Source of the DNA: Deltaproteobacteria bacterium
GTDB taxonomy: Bacteria > Desulfobacterota > Desulfobaccia > Desulfobaccales > 0-14-0-80-60-11
Direction of reading: 5' to 3'
Assembly (NCBI GenBank): GCA_026388765.1
Contig: JAPLJC010000262.1
Coordinates: forward strand, 1-32,727
Length of the DNA: 32,727 nt
The notes beneath the pieces are model-generated. The model did not search any database and was not told where the DNA came from. It was given only the letters and a program-made list of their open reading frames with translations. Made by a program: the position numbers and the translations under genes. Below, in pieces: positions 23,188-31,662 of the stretch; the first letter of the stretch is position 1, and each line of letters opens with the position of its first letter.

Positions 23188-24429
23188 ATGAAATTTAAAT
23201 CGCCAATTTTCCGTCGGCTCTTCCTCTTCCTGGCGATCATGGGGCCCGGCATCATCACCTCCAACGTGGACAATGATGCCGGCGGCATTACCACCTATTC
23301 CGTGGCCGGCGCCGTTTTAGGCTACAAAATTCTGTGGCTCTTCCTGCCCATGATCCTGGCCCTGGTGGTTATCCAGGAGATGTGCACGCGCATGGGCGCG
23401 GTCACCGGTAAAGGGCTGGCGGACCTGATCCGGGAGCGCTTCGGGGTCAGGATCACCTTTTACGCCATGGCGGGTCTGTTCCTGGGCAACCTGGGCAACA
23501 TAATGAGCGAATTTGCCGGGGTGGCGGCCAGCATGGAGCTGTTCGGGGTGAGCAAATATATATCGCTGCCCCTGGCAGCCTTGTTCACCTGGTGGCTGGT
23601 GCTGCGCTGGTCGTACAAAGTAGTGGAAAGGGTCTTCCTGGCCGCCTGCCTTATCTATTTCAGCTACATATTTTCCGGCTATTTGGCTCACCCGAACTGG
23701 GGGATGGTAGCTAAAGAACTGGTAGTGCCCAGCTTTTCTTTCGACAGTTCCTATGTGGTGATTGTCGTCGGCCTCATCGGCACCACCATCGCCCCCTGGA
23801 TGCAGTTCTACATCCAGTCGGCGACGGTAGAAAAAGGCATTACGGTGAAGGATTACAGGTATACGAAATATGACGTTATCGTGGGCAGCATCATGGTCAA
23901 CCTGGTGGCCCTGTTCATCGTAATTTCCTGCGCCGCCACCTTGAACACCCACGGCATCAAGGTGGAGTCCGCCGCGGAGGCGGCCCTGGCTTTGGCCCCC
24001 CTGGCCGGTCCCTGGGCCTCCACCCTCTTTGCCATCGGTCTGTTGAACGCTTCGCTGTTTTCAGCCTCGATACTGCCCCTGTCGACGGCGTATTTCATCT
24101 GTGAGGCCTTCGGCATCGAAGCGGGCATCGACAAGACCTGGGGGGAAGCCCCGTCTTTTTACTGGCTCTACACCATCTTGATCATCGTCGGGGCCGGCTT
24201 CATCCTGATCCCCAACATTCCACTGATCAAGGTAATGTTTTGGTCCCAGGTGATTAACGGGGTCATGCTGCCCTTTGTCCTGATCTTTATGCTCATGTTG
24301 ATCAACAATAAAGATATCATGGGAGATTACGTCAACACCCGGACCTATAATATTATCTCCTGGATTACGGTGGTGATTATGGTCGTCCTGACCCTGTTGA
24401 TGGTCGTGACGGCTTTTTTCCAATCCTGA
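23188..24429 (+). CDS. NRAMP-related magnesium transporter (NRMT type)
   Basis: 413 residues, an integral membrane protein with about 11 segments and the LeuT-like NRAMP fold. The first-helix motif is NVDNDAGG (residues 26-33) instead of the DPGN of manganese/iron NRAMPs. In helix 6 the usual metal-binding Met (MPH) is replaced by Ala (TIAPW, A202-P203-W204). These substitutions are characteristic of NRMTs, which carry Mg2+ and lack the soft Met ligand. The start is eight bases after the upstream stop, with GAGGGG as Shine-Dalgarno sequence, so the two genes form one operon behind the M-box. Confidence 0.92.
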   Translation: MKFKSPIFRRLFLFLAIMGPGIITSNVDNDAGGITTYSVAGAVLGYKILWLFLPMILALVVIQEMCTRMGAVTGKGLADLIRERFGVRITFYAMAGLFLGNLGNIMSEFAGVAASMELFGVSKYISLPLAALFTWWLVLRWSYKVVERVFLAACLIYFSYIFSGYLAHPNWGMVAKELVVPSFSFDSSYVVIVVGLIGTTIAPWMQFYIQSATVEKGITVKDYRYTKYDVIVGSIMVNLVALFIVISCAATLNTHGIKVESAAEAALALAPLAGPWASTLFAIGLLNASLFSASILPLSTAYFICEAFGIEAGIDKTWGEAPSFYWLYTILIIVGAGFILIPNIPLIKVMFWSQVINGVMLPFVLIFMLMLINNKDIMGDYVNTRTYNIISWITVVIMVVLTLLMVVTAFFQS

Positions 24430-24447
24430 AGGGTAGAGTATTCGAGC

Positions 24448-24476
24448 TTGACATCCAATTGAAATCAATAATACTT
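24448..24476 (+). promoter_or_regulatory. Possible promoter of the DedA gene
   Basis: A perfect TTGACA (24448-24453) with AT-rich ATACTT (24471-24476) 17 bases on; the -10 is poor. The remaining leader to 24599 contains a small GGGG/CCCC hairpin near 24547-24564. Confidence 0.4.
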
Positions 24477-24599
24477 AATACAACAACCTCGCGGCACCCG
24501 GCCAAGGATGGCGTTGGGCAGAAGCCGATACGACATTCCGGATCAGGAGGGGAAATATCCCCCGTATGGCTCAAAGCCTTGATTCGAGGGGATGCTTAA

Positions 24600-25277
24600 A
24601 TGGAAGCCATCACTAACTGGATCACCCAATACGGCTGCGTTGCGGTTTTTGCTCTGCTGATGCTGGGCATCGTGGGCCTGCCGGTTCCCGACGAACTTCT
24701 CTTAACCTTCGTAGGCTACCTGATCTTTAGCAAGATTCTGCATCCCGTTCCCGTGGCAGTCGCCGCCTTTCTGGGCAGCGTCTGCGGCATTACCCTGAGC
24801 TACTTCTTGGGGCGCACCTTTGGCCTGCCTCTAATCGAAAAATACGGCCGGTTCGTTAATCTAAAAATGAAGCACTTAGAAAAAGTGCGCCGCTGGTTCA
24901 ACCGCATCGGCAAATGGACCCTGACCGGTGGTTATTTCTGCCCGGGGGTGCGGCACTTCACCGGATTCGTGGCCGGCACTTCGAAACTGGAGCTGCGGGT
25001 TTTTGCCGGGTACGCTTATCTGGGAGCGCTGTTCTGGGCGGCGACCTTCATTTCCCTGGGTTATTTCCTGGGTGAAGAATGGCCCCTGATTTCCGCAGGC
25101 TGGTTGCGCATCTCTCAGGAAGTTCATGCGCTTGCCTTAATCGTTGGTCTTCTGAGTCTCACCATCGTGGCCGGGTATCTGTATTTCCGGCCAAGGCTCT
25201 GGTGGAAGACGATAAGCCCCGTTCCGGTAGCGCCGCTCCGGTCCACCGGCCCCTTCGACGCCAAACTGCCGCGCTAA
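24600..25277 (+). CDS. DedA-family inner-membrane protein
   Basis: 225 residues with the DedA/VTT layout: YGCVAVFALLMLGIVGLPVPDELLL (reentrant loop with P-x-P-DE), AFLGSVCGITLSYFLGR, then the signature FCPGVRHFTGFVAGTSKLE and terminal membrane segments. DedA proteins act in phospholipid carrier recycling and membrane homeostasis, with undecaprenyl phosphate and phosphatidylethanolamine as demonstrated substrates in some members. GAGGGG lies 8 bases upstream of the ATG. It follows the Mg2+ transporter by 170 bases but has its own possible promoter. Confidence 0.9.
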   Translation: MEAITNWITQYGCVAVFALLMLGIVGLPVPDELLLTFVGYLIFSKILHPVPVAVAAFLGSVCGITLSYFLGRTFGLPLIEKYGRFVNLKMKHLEKVRRWFNRIGKWTLTGGYFCPGVRHFTGFVAGTSKLELRVFAGYAYLGALFWAATFISLGYFLGEEWPLISAGWLRISQEVHALALIVGLLSLTIVAGYLYFRPRLWWKTISPVPVAPLRSTGPFDAKLPR

Positions 25278-25411
25278 GTCCCCCCTTCCAGGCCCACCAA
25301 CGCCGGTTCCTGGCCCGACTCCGGTAATTTTCTCTTGCCACCCCGATCCTCGATGCTTACCTTCTTAAAACAAAGCAAATTAATAGCTTAAGCAGGTGCG
25401 AGGGTTAAATC

Positions 25412-26317
25412 ATGAAAGTCTTTATGACCGGGGGTACGGGTTTTGTGGGTACCTATCTGTCTCAAGAACTGGTTAAGCAGGGCCATGAGGTTACCATCCT
25501 GACCCGCCGGGAAAAGCCGCCCGCCCCGGCGTTCCCCGGCATCAGCTTTATCACCGGCGACCCTACCCAAGAGGGGCCCTGGATGGGGGCGGTGCCGGAG
25601 CACGACTGGGTTATCAACCTGGCCGGGGCCTCCATCTTTAGCCGCTGGTCCACCGGCTACAAGCGGGAAATCTACGACAGCCGCATCCGCACCACCCGCA
25701 ATCTGGTGATCGCCCTGGCCGCCGGCGACCGGCGGCAACTCCTCTGCAGCACCTCGGCGGTGGGCTATTACGGGCCCCGGGGGGACGAGATCCTCACCGA
25801 GGACTCGCCGCAAGACTCATACTTCCTGGCCACTCTGTCCGAGGATTGGGAGGCGGAAGCCCTGAAGGCCCAAGAGCTGGGGATGCGGGTGGTGATCACC
25901 CGCTTCGGCATCGTTTTAGGCCGGGGCGGCGGCGCCCTGAGCCAGATGGCCCGCATGTTCCGTCGATTCCTGGGCGGCCCTTTGGGTTCCGGGCAGCAGT
26001 GGTTTTCGTGGATTCACCAGGCGGACCAGGTCCGGGCCTTCAATTTCGTCTGGGAGCATCCCAAGATCCACGGCCCGGTGAACTTCAGCGCGCCCGAGCC
26101 GGTGCGCAACGGGGAACTGACCAAGGCCTTGGGGAGAGTCTTGCACCGCCCGACTTTGCTGCGGGCTCCGGAGTTCATGATGCGCCTGGTGCTGGGGGAA
26201 TTTGCCGACGCCCTGCTGACCGGTCAACGGGTTATCCCGAAGAAACTGCTGGACGCGGGATTCAGGTTTAATTTCCCCACCATTGAGGAGGCGTTAAAGG
26301 ATTTGTTGGAAAAATAG
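25412..26317 (+). CDS. TIGR01777 (YfcH-like) NAD-dependent epimerase/SDR
   Basis: 301 residues with an extended SDR fold: an N-terminal Rossmann motif TGGTGFVG, VINLAGASIFSRWSTGYKRE, CSTSAVGYYGPRGDE and RFGIVLGRGGGALSQM, and a C-terminal DUF1731-like segment (QRVIPKKLLDAGFRFNFPTIEEAL). The biochemical substrate of this family is not established. GAGGG precedes the ATG. The stop codon (26315-26317) lies one base before the left arm of palindromic element copy 3. Confidence 0.93.
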   Translation: MKVFMTGGTGFVGTYLSQELVKQGHEVTILTRREKPPAPAFPGISFITGDPTQEGPWMGAVPEHDWVINLAGASIFSRWSTGYKREIYDSRIRTTRNLVIALAAGDRRQLLCSTSAVGYYGPRGDEILTEDSPQDSYFLATLSEDWEAEALKAQELGMRVVITRFGIVLGRGGGALSQMARMFRRFLGGPLGSGQQWFSWIHQADQVRAFNFVWEHPKIHGPVNFSAPEPVRNGELTKALGRVLHRPTLLRAPEFMMRLVLGEFADALLTGQRVIPKKLLDAGFRFNFPTIEEALKDLLEK

Positions 26318-26318
26318 G

Positions 26319-26408
26319 AAAAAATAGGGACACCTCCTATTTTTATGGGCAAGACCTTAGTATGGCGGGGATAAAACTAGTAAAAAATAGGAGGTGTCCC
26401 TATTTTTT
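26319..26408. repeat. Palindromic element, copy 3 (convergent gene junction)
   Basis: Left arm 26319-26344 and right arm 26382-26408 are inverted repeats of the AAAATAGGGACACCTCC family. The middle differs from copies 1 and 2. Each arm can fold as a hairpin followed by T's, so it may serve as a bidirectional terminator. The right arm carries the stop codon of the O-methyltransferase. Confidence 0.88.
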
Positions 26409-27416
26409 CTTGGCCACCAGGACACCGGCATCGGGGCTGGTCGAGAGCTGCTCCGGGGCGCTCAGACCTGCCTCCTGCAGCCACTCCGCCACCTCCTGGT
26501 AAGTAAAGGCCCGGCCCCGGGGGGTGACGGCCAGCATGTGGACCCCGAACAGGGCGGCGCCCGGCGGGGTGCAGCCGTCGGGGTTGAGGAAGAAGTCTTG
26601 GACAGCCAAGGTACCGCCGGGGACCAGGGCCGCCACCGCCTTTTGGATGATGCGCCGGCACTGCTCTTCGTTGTGGCTGTGGAGGATGTGGGAGATCCAG
26701 ATGAAGTCATAGCCCGAGCCGATGTCGTCCTGGAGAAAGTTGCCCGCCAGGGTGTCGATCCGGGCGCCCAGGCCGTGTTTGGCGATGTTCTCCCGGGCGA
26801 TTTTGATGGGGTCGGGCAGGTCGAAGACCGTGGCCTTCATCCCCGGGTTCGCCTTGGCAAAGGTGATGGCATAGGTGGCGGGGCCGCCGCCCAGGTCCAG
26901 GAGGTGGCGCACGCCGGATAACTTCAATTTGGGGGCCACCCGGGGCGCCAGGTCGCGGGCCAGGGCGTCCATGCCGCAGATGAAGGAACGCACCTCGGTT
27001 TCATCCCGCTCCGGCCGGGTGCCGACCCAGGTCTCCGGGTCCACGTCCTTGGGATGGCCCACCAGGACCGTGGTCTTAAGGTCGTTCCAACCCCGCTCCC
27101 AGGTGTGCCCCATGTGGATGATGATGGCCCCGCGGTAGTCGTCCCGGCCCCGCACCAGAAAGCGGGAGGCGAGCTTGCTGTTCTGGAAGTAATCCACCCC
27201 CTTGGTCAGGAGGCCCAGGGCGACCAGGCCGTTCAGGAAGAGGCCCACGGCCCGGTCATCGGCCTTAAGCCAGGCCGCGGCCTCCACGGCGCTGTGGGGC
27301 TCTTCCAGGAAATCGAAGACCGCCAGGTCCACGGCCACCATGAGCATCTTGGCGGCCTGGAAGCCCCGGCCCAGATTCATGAGCTGCTCAAAACCGCCTT
27401 CAGGGTCCAGAGTCAT
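26400..27416 (-). CDS. SAM-dependent O-methyltransferase (Methyltransf_2/CrtF-like)
   Basis: 338 residues. An N-terminal winged-helix dimerisation domain (about 10-95) is followed by the methyltransferase core: LLDLGGGPATYAITFAKANP (SAM motif I), VFDLPDPIKIARENI, LAGNFLQDDIGSGYD, ISHILHSHNEEQCRRIIQKA and PGGTLAVQDFFLNPDG. The His in LHSHNEEQ sits where plant-type enzymes carry the catalytic base. Substrate unknown; relatives methylate small phenolics, carotenoid hydroxyls or acetylserotonin-like compounds. AAGGAG lies just upstream of the ATG. It ends VAKKK, with TAG provided by the palindromic element. Confidence 0.9.
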   Translation of the reverse strand: MTLDPEGGFEQLMNLGRGFQAAKMLMVAVDLAVFDFLEEPHSAVEAAAWLKADDRAVGLFLNGLVALGLLTKGVDYFQNSKLASRFLVRGRDDYRGAIIIHMGHTWERGWNDLKTTVLVGHPKDVDPETWVGTRPERDETEVRSFICGMDALARDLAPRVAPKLKLSGVRHLLDLGGGPATYAITFAKANPGMKATVFDLPDPIKIARENIAKHGLGARIDTLAGNFLQDDIGSGYDFIWISHILHSHNEEQCRRIIQKAVAALVPGGTLAVQDFFLNPDGCTPPGAALFGVHMLAVTPRGRAFTYQEVAEWLQEAGLSAPEQLSTSPDAGVLVAKKK

Positions 27417-27623
27417 CGAGATATCTCCTTCCGTTGTGCGAAGTATCGTCAGATGAAGATTGCTTTCAGATTAACTATAAGAAGGCGAATGCGTTTGTCA
27501 TCCAAGCGCCAAGATAAATGCAGAATTTATAGGGCGGGCGGTGCCCGGCGAATAATGGCGGCCACAGGCCGCCCCAGAGCCTTAGTCATCCTGGATCAGT
27601 GGTTTTGCGAGCTCACGAGAAGA

Positions 27624-28025
27624 TTAGTTTTTTTCATCGCCATGGTTTTCATGGTCGTCGTTGGCTTCTAAAAGAGGATTCAAATGATTAGCCGCATAGA
27701 AAAATCCACCGGAGGTAATGATGGTAGCGCAGGCGATGATGAAGGCCAGCGATTTTCCCTGCCATAACCCGACAAACCAGCGCCTGAACTGATCTGCCAG
27801 CACATTGGCCTTGCCGCCATAAAGTTCCATACTCCGTAAATACTGCTTGGAATCATCGGGCATAACCGGATAAAGAATTCCACCCTCATTTACATAACCC
27901 AGAGCGCCATACGGAACATTCTCTGCCCTCTGATAAATCCAGGCGGCACAACCCAAGCCGACCAGCAGGATGATGATGCTGATGAGTTTAAGGCGGGTTG
28001 GTTGATCTGGAATTTTTATTCTCAT
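27624..28025 (-). CDS. Small membrane protein with two predicted membrane segments
   Basis: 133 residues; the family is not recognised. One membrane segment lies near the N-terminus (about 12-30: LKLISIIILLVGLGCAAWIY) and one near the C-terminus (about 93-112: LAFIIACATIITSGGFFYAA). A central soluble part of about 60 residues between them is probably extracytoplasmic. It ends in an acidic, His-rich tail (LEANDDHENHGDEKN). It lies downstream of selA on the same strand, across a 43-base palindrome. Confidence 0.65.
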   Translation of the reverse strand: MRIKIPDQPTRLKLISIIILLVGLGCAAWIYQRAENVPYGALGYVNEGGILYPVMPDDSKQYLRSMELYGGKANVLADQFRRWFVGLWQGKSLAFIIACATIITSGGFFYAANHLNPLLEANDDHENHGDEKN

Positions 28026-28043
28026 GTCGGGAAGATCCTAAAC

Positions 28044-28086
28044 AGCCAATCTGGTTCCCAAGTTCAACTTGGGAACCAGATTGGCT
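28044..28086. repeat. 43-bp perfect palindrome
   Basis: A 21-base arm (28044-28064, beginning AGCCAATCTGGTTCCC) is the exact reverse complement of 28066-28086, around a single central base. It sits between the selA stop and the next gene. It could form an mRNA hairpin or be part of a dispersed repeat family. Confidence 0.97.
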
Positions 28087-28094
28087 CAGAATGG

Positions 28095-29510
28095 TTAAAT
28101 GGCCGCTATCACCCCCTGCAAGGCCGCCTTGAGGGCCGGCAGGTCGTCCGGCAGCAGGGTGCGCAGATCCAGGAGCAGGGTGTCTTGCTCGATCCGGGCG
28201 ATGATGGGGGGTTGGGCCCGGCGGAGGCGGGCTTCCAGTTGCGGCGGGCTCAAGGGGGGGATGGCCAGGGCCAGGGCCCGGCTCGGCAGGCTCACCTGGG
28301 GCAGGGCGCCGCCGCCCACGCGACCGATACTGGGCACCACCTGGACCTGAATCCCGGGCCCCAGGGCTCGGCGCAGGCTCCGGGCCAGACCGCGGGCCTG
28401 GCGGTCCAGCTCAGCCACCGGATGAGTAAGCATCCGCAAGGTGGGAATGTCGGCAATTGCCTGGGGCTCATCCAGATAAAGGCGCAGGGTGGCCTCCAGG
28501 GCCGTTAGGGTGAGTTTGTCCGGCCGCAGGGCCCGGGTGAGGGGATGGTGGCGCAAGCGGTCGACCACCGAACGTTCGCCCAGGGCCAGCCCGGCCTGGG
28601 GACCGCCCAGGAGCTTGTCGCCCGAAAAGAGCACCAGGTCGGCCCCGGCCTTCAAGGTTTCTTGTACCGTGGGCTCCCGCTCCAGGCCGTATCGGGACAG
28701 GTCGATGAGGCAGCCGCTGCCCAGGTCCTCCACCACCAGGAGATTATAGCGGCGGCCCAGGGCCACCAGTTCCGGCAGGGGCACCTCGGAGGTAAAGCCG
28801 GTGATGCGGAAGTTACTGGGGTGGACCTTGAGCAGCATGGCGGTCTCTGAGGTGATGGCCTGCTCATAGTCATGCAGATGCGTCTTGTTGGTGGCGCCGA
28901 CCTCCCGCATGAGGGCGCCGCTTTCCGCCATGATTTCCGGCAGGCGGAAGGAGCCGCCGATCTCCACCAGCTGGCCCCGGGAGATGATGACCTCCCGGCC
29001 CTGGGCCAGGGCCCGCAAGGCCAGGACCACCGCCCCGGCATTGTTGTTCAAGACCAGGGCGGCCTCGGCCCCGGTGATTTCCTGGAGCAGCCCCTCTAAG
29101 TGGTCATGGCGGGAGCCGCGCTCGCCTTTCGCCAGGTCGTATTCCAGGGTGCTGTAATGGGCGGCCACTTCCTGGATTTGGGCCAGGGCGGCCGCGGCCA
29201 GGGGGGAGCGCCCCAGGTTGGTGTGGATCACCACCCCGGTGGCGTTGATGACCCGGCGCAGGGAGGCTGTCCCGGCGGCCTGGATTTTTGGTAAAAGCTC
29301 CTGGAGGAGGCTCTTTAGATCTAACTCGGCGGGCAGGTCGGCAGCGGGACAGGTGGCGAGCCATTGGCGCTTCGCCGCCAGGGTGCGGCGCACGGCGGCG
29401 GCGGCCAGAACCCGAAGCCGGGGGGGGACCGCCGGGAGGAGGGTAGGGTGGCGCAGCAGTTCGTCCACCTGGGGCAGCTGGCGCAACAGACGGGCGCGGT
29501 CCGGGTCCAT
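28095..29510 (-). CDS. selA: L-seryl-tRNA(Sec) selenium transferase SelA
   Basis: A PLP enzyme that converts Ser-tRNA(Sec) to selenocysteinyl-tRNA(Sec), using selenophosphate. 471 residues, normal length. The N-terminal helical domain begins DRARLLRQLPQVDELL. The core has RRVINATGVVIHTNLGRSPL, LNNNAGAVVLALRAL, ISRGQLVEIGGSFRLPEIM and VEDLGSGCLID, and the PLP lysine in LFSGDKLLGGPQAG. Its presence implies that the organism makes selenoproteins. No selB, selC or selD and no UGA-interrupted gene is seen in the window. The ATG at 29510 has no strong Shine-Dalgarno sequence. Confidence 0.96.
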   Translation of the reverse strand: MDPDRARLLRQLPQVDELLRHPTLLPAVPPRLRVLAAAAVRRTLAAKRQWLATCPAADLPAELDLKSLLQELLPKIQAAGTASLRRVINATGVVIHTNLGRSPLAAAALAQIQEVAAHYSTLEYDLAKGERGSRHDHLEGLLQEITGAEAALVLNNNAGAVVLALRALAQGREVIISRGQLVEIGGSFRLPEIMAESGALMREVGATNKTHLHDYEQAITSETAMLLKVHPSNFRITGFTSEVPLPELVALGRRYNLLVVEDLGSGCLIDLSRYGLEREPTVQETLKAGADLVLFSGDKLLGGPQAGLALGERSVVDRLRHHPLTRALRPDKLTLTALEATLRLYLDEPQAIADIPTLRMLTHPVAELDRQARGLARSLRRALGPGIQVQVVPSIGRVGGGALPQVSLPSRALALAIPPLSPPQLEARLRRAQPPIIARIEQDTLLLDLRTLLPDDLPALKAALQGVIAAI

Positions 29511-29625
29511 GAGGTTTACTCCTTTAACAGGAAATATGCCACCAACTGCGGGGTTCTGTCAAATTGAAAGGCGTGGCTGAGCTCAAATTCAGCGCAGCAA
29601 TTCGGGTCAAGTTGCGCCAAACCTC

Positions 29626-30264
29626 TTAGCTCAGTAAATCTACCATAATCAAGGTGACGATAATTTGGATCAACACAACCGTGGTGATTAATAAAGGTCG
29701 ATGGGCCATTTTTTGTTCTAAACCTGGAATAGCTTTGAAAAACATCGATAGATTGGCCAGATTAAATAATATTATCATTATAAGAAGGGTGAAACTTCCC
29801 TCGTATATCCACCAACAAACAACGCCGTATGCTATCTCTAAAAAAAATGCCGGGATAGGTTTTTTAAAATATAGACCGAGCCCGAATTTTGGCTGGTTGA
29901 TGAAAGGCGCCAGGGCGATATCTTGGCTATGAGTTATTAAATCTAGAACAAGATGTGATAAAATCCCGAGACCGACGGCCAGTCCAACTTCGGGTAGGCC
30001 AAACAGCTTAGCAATAACGAGCCAGGCTGCGATCCCTACACCGCTCATGGTGACAATCGAGTGCGAGAAAGGCATATAGGAAAGGTGAATGTTGCCGACG
30101 TACTTTACTTCTTCATCGGTAGTTGTCTTCTCAATGCCTAGAAAATTCAAAGAGACCCAGAGTAATTCCATGAATTGCACCGAGATTAGAAGCCAAATAA
30201 TTGGAACATCTTTAAAGACCTTCTTAATGATGAGAGCAGTGGCGGCATGATTAATGGCAAACAT
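29626..30264 (-). CDS. YdjM-like (DUF457/metal-dependent hydrolase) inner-membrane protein
   Basis: The ATG at 30264, with AGGA at good spacing, gives 212 residues; a GTG at 30279 would add five. His-Asp motifs typical of the membrane-bound hydrolase family are present: FAINHAATALII near the N-terminus, YMPFSHSIV in the middle and ILSHLVLDLITHSQD further on. Four to five membrane segments surround them, with a very hydrophobic C-terminus. Enzymatic activity is predicted for the family but rarely shown. The gene and its flanks are AT-rich compared with selA, which suggests an acquired origin. Confidence 0.75.
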   Translation of the reverse strand: MFAINHAATALIIKKVFKDVPIIWLLISVQFMELLWVSLNFLGIEKTTTDEEVKYVGNIHLSYMPFSHSIVTMSGVGIAAWLVIAKLFGLPEVGLAVGLGILSHLVLDLITHSQDIALAPFINQPKFGLGLYFKKPIPAFFLEIAYGVVCWWIYEGSFTLLIMIILFNLANLSMFFKAIPGLEQKMAHRPLLITTVVLIQIIVTLIMVDLLS

Positions 30265-30342
30265 AAATTTCCTGGTCACCAGACGATAAACTAGATTTTT
30301 AGTTAAGAATTACCTTGGCAAAATTCAAGTTTTTTCGGATGA

Positions 30343-30720
30343 CGGGCAGATCAGAGAATCGATTACGCCATGTTTGTTAAAATTTATGGGGAAACAGGGG
30401 AAGGACAGAGGCGTTATAGCCCGTCTGAGTGCATCGGCTGTAAAACTGAGATTATCACTGGTAACCCTGATCAAAGGCATATTTCTACCAGCTACGCAGA
30501 GCGTCAGAATTTAACCATGAGAATGTCCATGCGCCGGTTTACCCGCCTTACTAATGCCTTTTCAAAAAAGGTAGAGAACTTGGCTCACGCGGCATCCCTG
30601 CATTTTATGTTCTATAATTTCGGGAGAATCCACAAGAGCCTGAGAGTGACCTCGGCGATGGAAGCGGGAATTTCAGATCATGTTTGGAGCTTGGAAGAAA
30701 TCGCAGGGCTGGCGGATTGA
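30343..30720 (+). pseudogene. 5'-truncated transposase fragment (IS1-like/DDE type)
   Basis: The open frame from 30343 to the stop at 30720 carries only the C-terminal part of a transposase. The segment HISTSYAERQNLTMRMSMRR, then LHFMFYNFGRIHKSLRVT and AMEAGISDHVW, is the conserved 3' portion of a common bacterial transposase annotated as IS1-like. In-frame residues DYAMFVKIYG upstream of the ATG at 30370 also fit, and a TGA at 30340-30342 ends the homology on the left. No terminal inverted repeats or target duplication were seen. It is a relic. Confidence 0.75.
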
Positions 30721-30766
30721 CATTTTTAATTGAAAATATTTTCTGCCCATGGCAGGGTTGAGGCAA

Positions 30767-30796
30767 TTGGCAGCGAACAACTGATTAAATTATCAT
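30767..30796 (+). promoter_or_regulatory. Promoter of the toxin-antitoxin operon
   Basis: TTGGCA (30767-30772), an 18-base spacer and TATCAT (30791-30796, five of six consensus bases). It overlaps the left arm of the operator-like repeat. Confidence 0.6.
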
Positions 30797-30839
30797 CATG
30801 TTAATTTTCATCTTGATTTTCGGTAAAGGATGATGATAA
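30790..30839 (+). promoter_or_regulatory. Operator-like inverted repeat of the TA operon
   Basis: TTATCATCAT (30790-30799) and ATGATGATAA (30830-30839) are perfect 10-base inverted arms separated by 30 bases. The left arm covers the -10 box and the right arm covers the toxin start codon. It is a plausible binding site for the HTH antitoxin. Confidence 0.55.
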
Positions 30840-31120
30840 TAGATATCCAGCAGATCGAATCGCAGATCAGGAGAATTGCAAAAACCAGGTCTAGAGGTGT
30901 GGCTCTCAGTAAACATTGCAGAGAAGAGAGCATGTCTGACCATGATGTTGAATTTCAGGACATTTTAAATGTCCTGAACTGGGGCCAAGTGACCCATGAC
31001 CCCGATGAAAATTGTGATATGAAGTTCAAGGTTAATGGCTCGGATTTGGAAGGTGAACCCTTAACTGCCGTTGTGGTTTTTCTTGATACAAATTCTTTGC
31101 TTGTAGTAACTTTGTGGTGA
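30830..31120 (+). CDS. DUF4258-type putative toxin
   Basis: 96 residues. The first ATG at 30830 follows GGTAAAGG closely; a second ATG is the next codon. The body matches the DUF4258 pattern of RelE/MqsR-like small RNA-cleaving toxins: VALSKHCREESMSDHDVEF (His and helix), DILNVLNWGQV, KFKVNGSDLEGEPLTAVV and a final strand VVFLDTNSLLVVTLW. Six bases separate it from the MqsA-like gene, so the two are co-transcribed, toxin first as in mqsRA. Toxicity and ribonuclease activity are inferred from the family. Confidence 0.8.
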   Translation: MMIIDIQQIESQIRRIAKTRSRGVALSKHCREESMSDHDVEFQDILNVLNWGQVTHDPDENCDMKFKVNGSDLEGEPLTAVVVFLDTNSLLVVTLW

Positions 31121-31126
31121 AATGCT

Positions 31127-31639
31127 ATGGCAGCAATGACTTGTCCTACCTGTAAACAAGAAGGGCAGACCCATATAGGGAAACATCACTATACAGAATC
31201 AGGTTTGCAAAATGTATGGTTGAAGGGTGTGGAGATTTTTGTGTGCAATAAGTGTGGGGAGAATTTTGCTTTTATCCCATGCGCTCAAGAAATACATAAA
31301 TTACTTGCAGAGATTTTATTACAAAAAGAAGATCAATTATCGGGTCGCGAGATTAGATTTTTAAGAAAGCATATGGGAATGAAATCTAAGGATTTCGCTG
31401 AACGACTCGGCGTGAAGAATGTAACAGTTTCCAGGTGGGAACACGAAGAAACTATACCACCTACAACAATTGACCGTTTGATTCGATACTTTTATGCAGC
31501 AGAGATGAACCTTTTAAAATTAGCTCCTAAGATTAAGGATATTAGATTTCGAAAACATAAAAAAGATCAGGAAGCCCCTGTAATCAACTTGCCAATTGGC
31601 AAAGCAAGGGGGAAGGAAGCCTGTGTAGTTAACGCATAA
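31127..31639 (+). CDS. MqsA/YgiT-like antitoxin: zinc finger plus HTH
   Basis: 170 residues. The N-terminal zinc-binding domain has CPTCKQEG and CNKCGENF (CxxC...CxxC), with ESGLQNVWLKGV between, as in YgiT-type antitoxins. A helix-turn-helix of XRE type follows at about 83-120 (IRFLRKHMGMKSKDFAERLG, then VTVSRWEHEE). In MqsA the N-terminus binds the toxin and the HTH binds the operon's palindrome. The basic C-terminal tail (KDIRFRKHKKDQ) is longer than in E. coli MqsA. The gene is followed by a strong terminator. Confidence 0.88.
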   Translation: MAAMTCPTCKQEGQTHIGKHHYTESGLQNVWLKGVEIFVCNKCGENFAFIPCAQEIHKLLAEILLQKEDQLSGREIRFLRKHMGMKSKDFAERLGVKNVTVSRWEHEETIPPTTIDRLIRYFYAAEMNLLKLAPKIKDIRFRKHKKDQEAPVINLPIGKARGKEACVVNA

Positions 31640-31662
31640 ATTGTATATCCTAAGGGTATTCT

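Noticed and set aside
24430-24599. Second riboswitch upstream of the DedA gene
   Set aside because: The leader has a small hairpin but no match by eye to M-box, fluoride, guanidine or yybP-ykoY motifs.
28095-29510. Selenoprotein or selB/selC near selA
   Set aside because: I looked for neighbouring selenium genes and for UGA-interrupted frames and saw none in the window.
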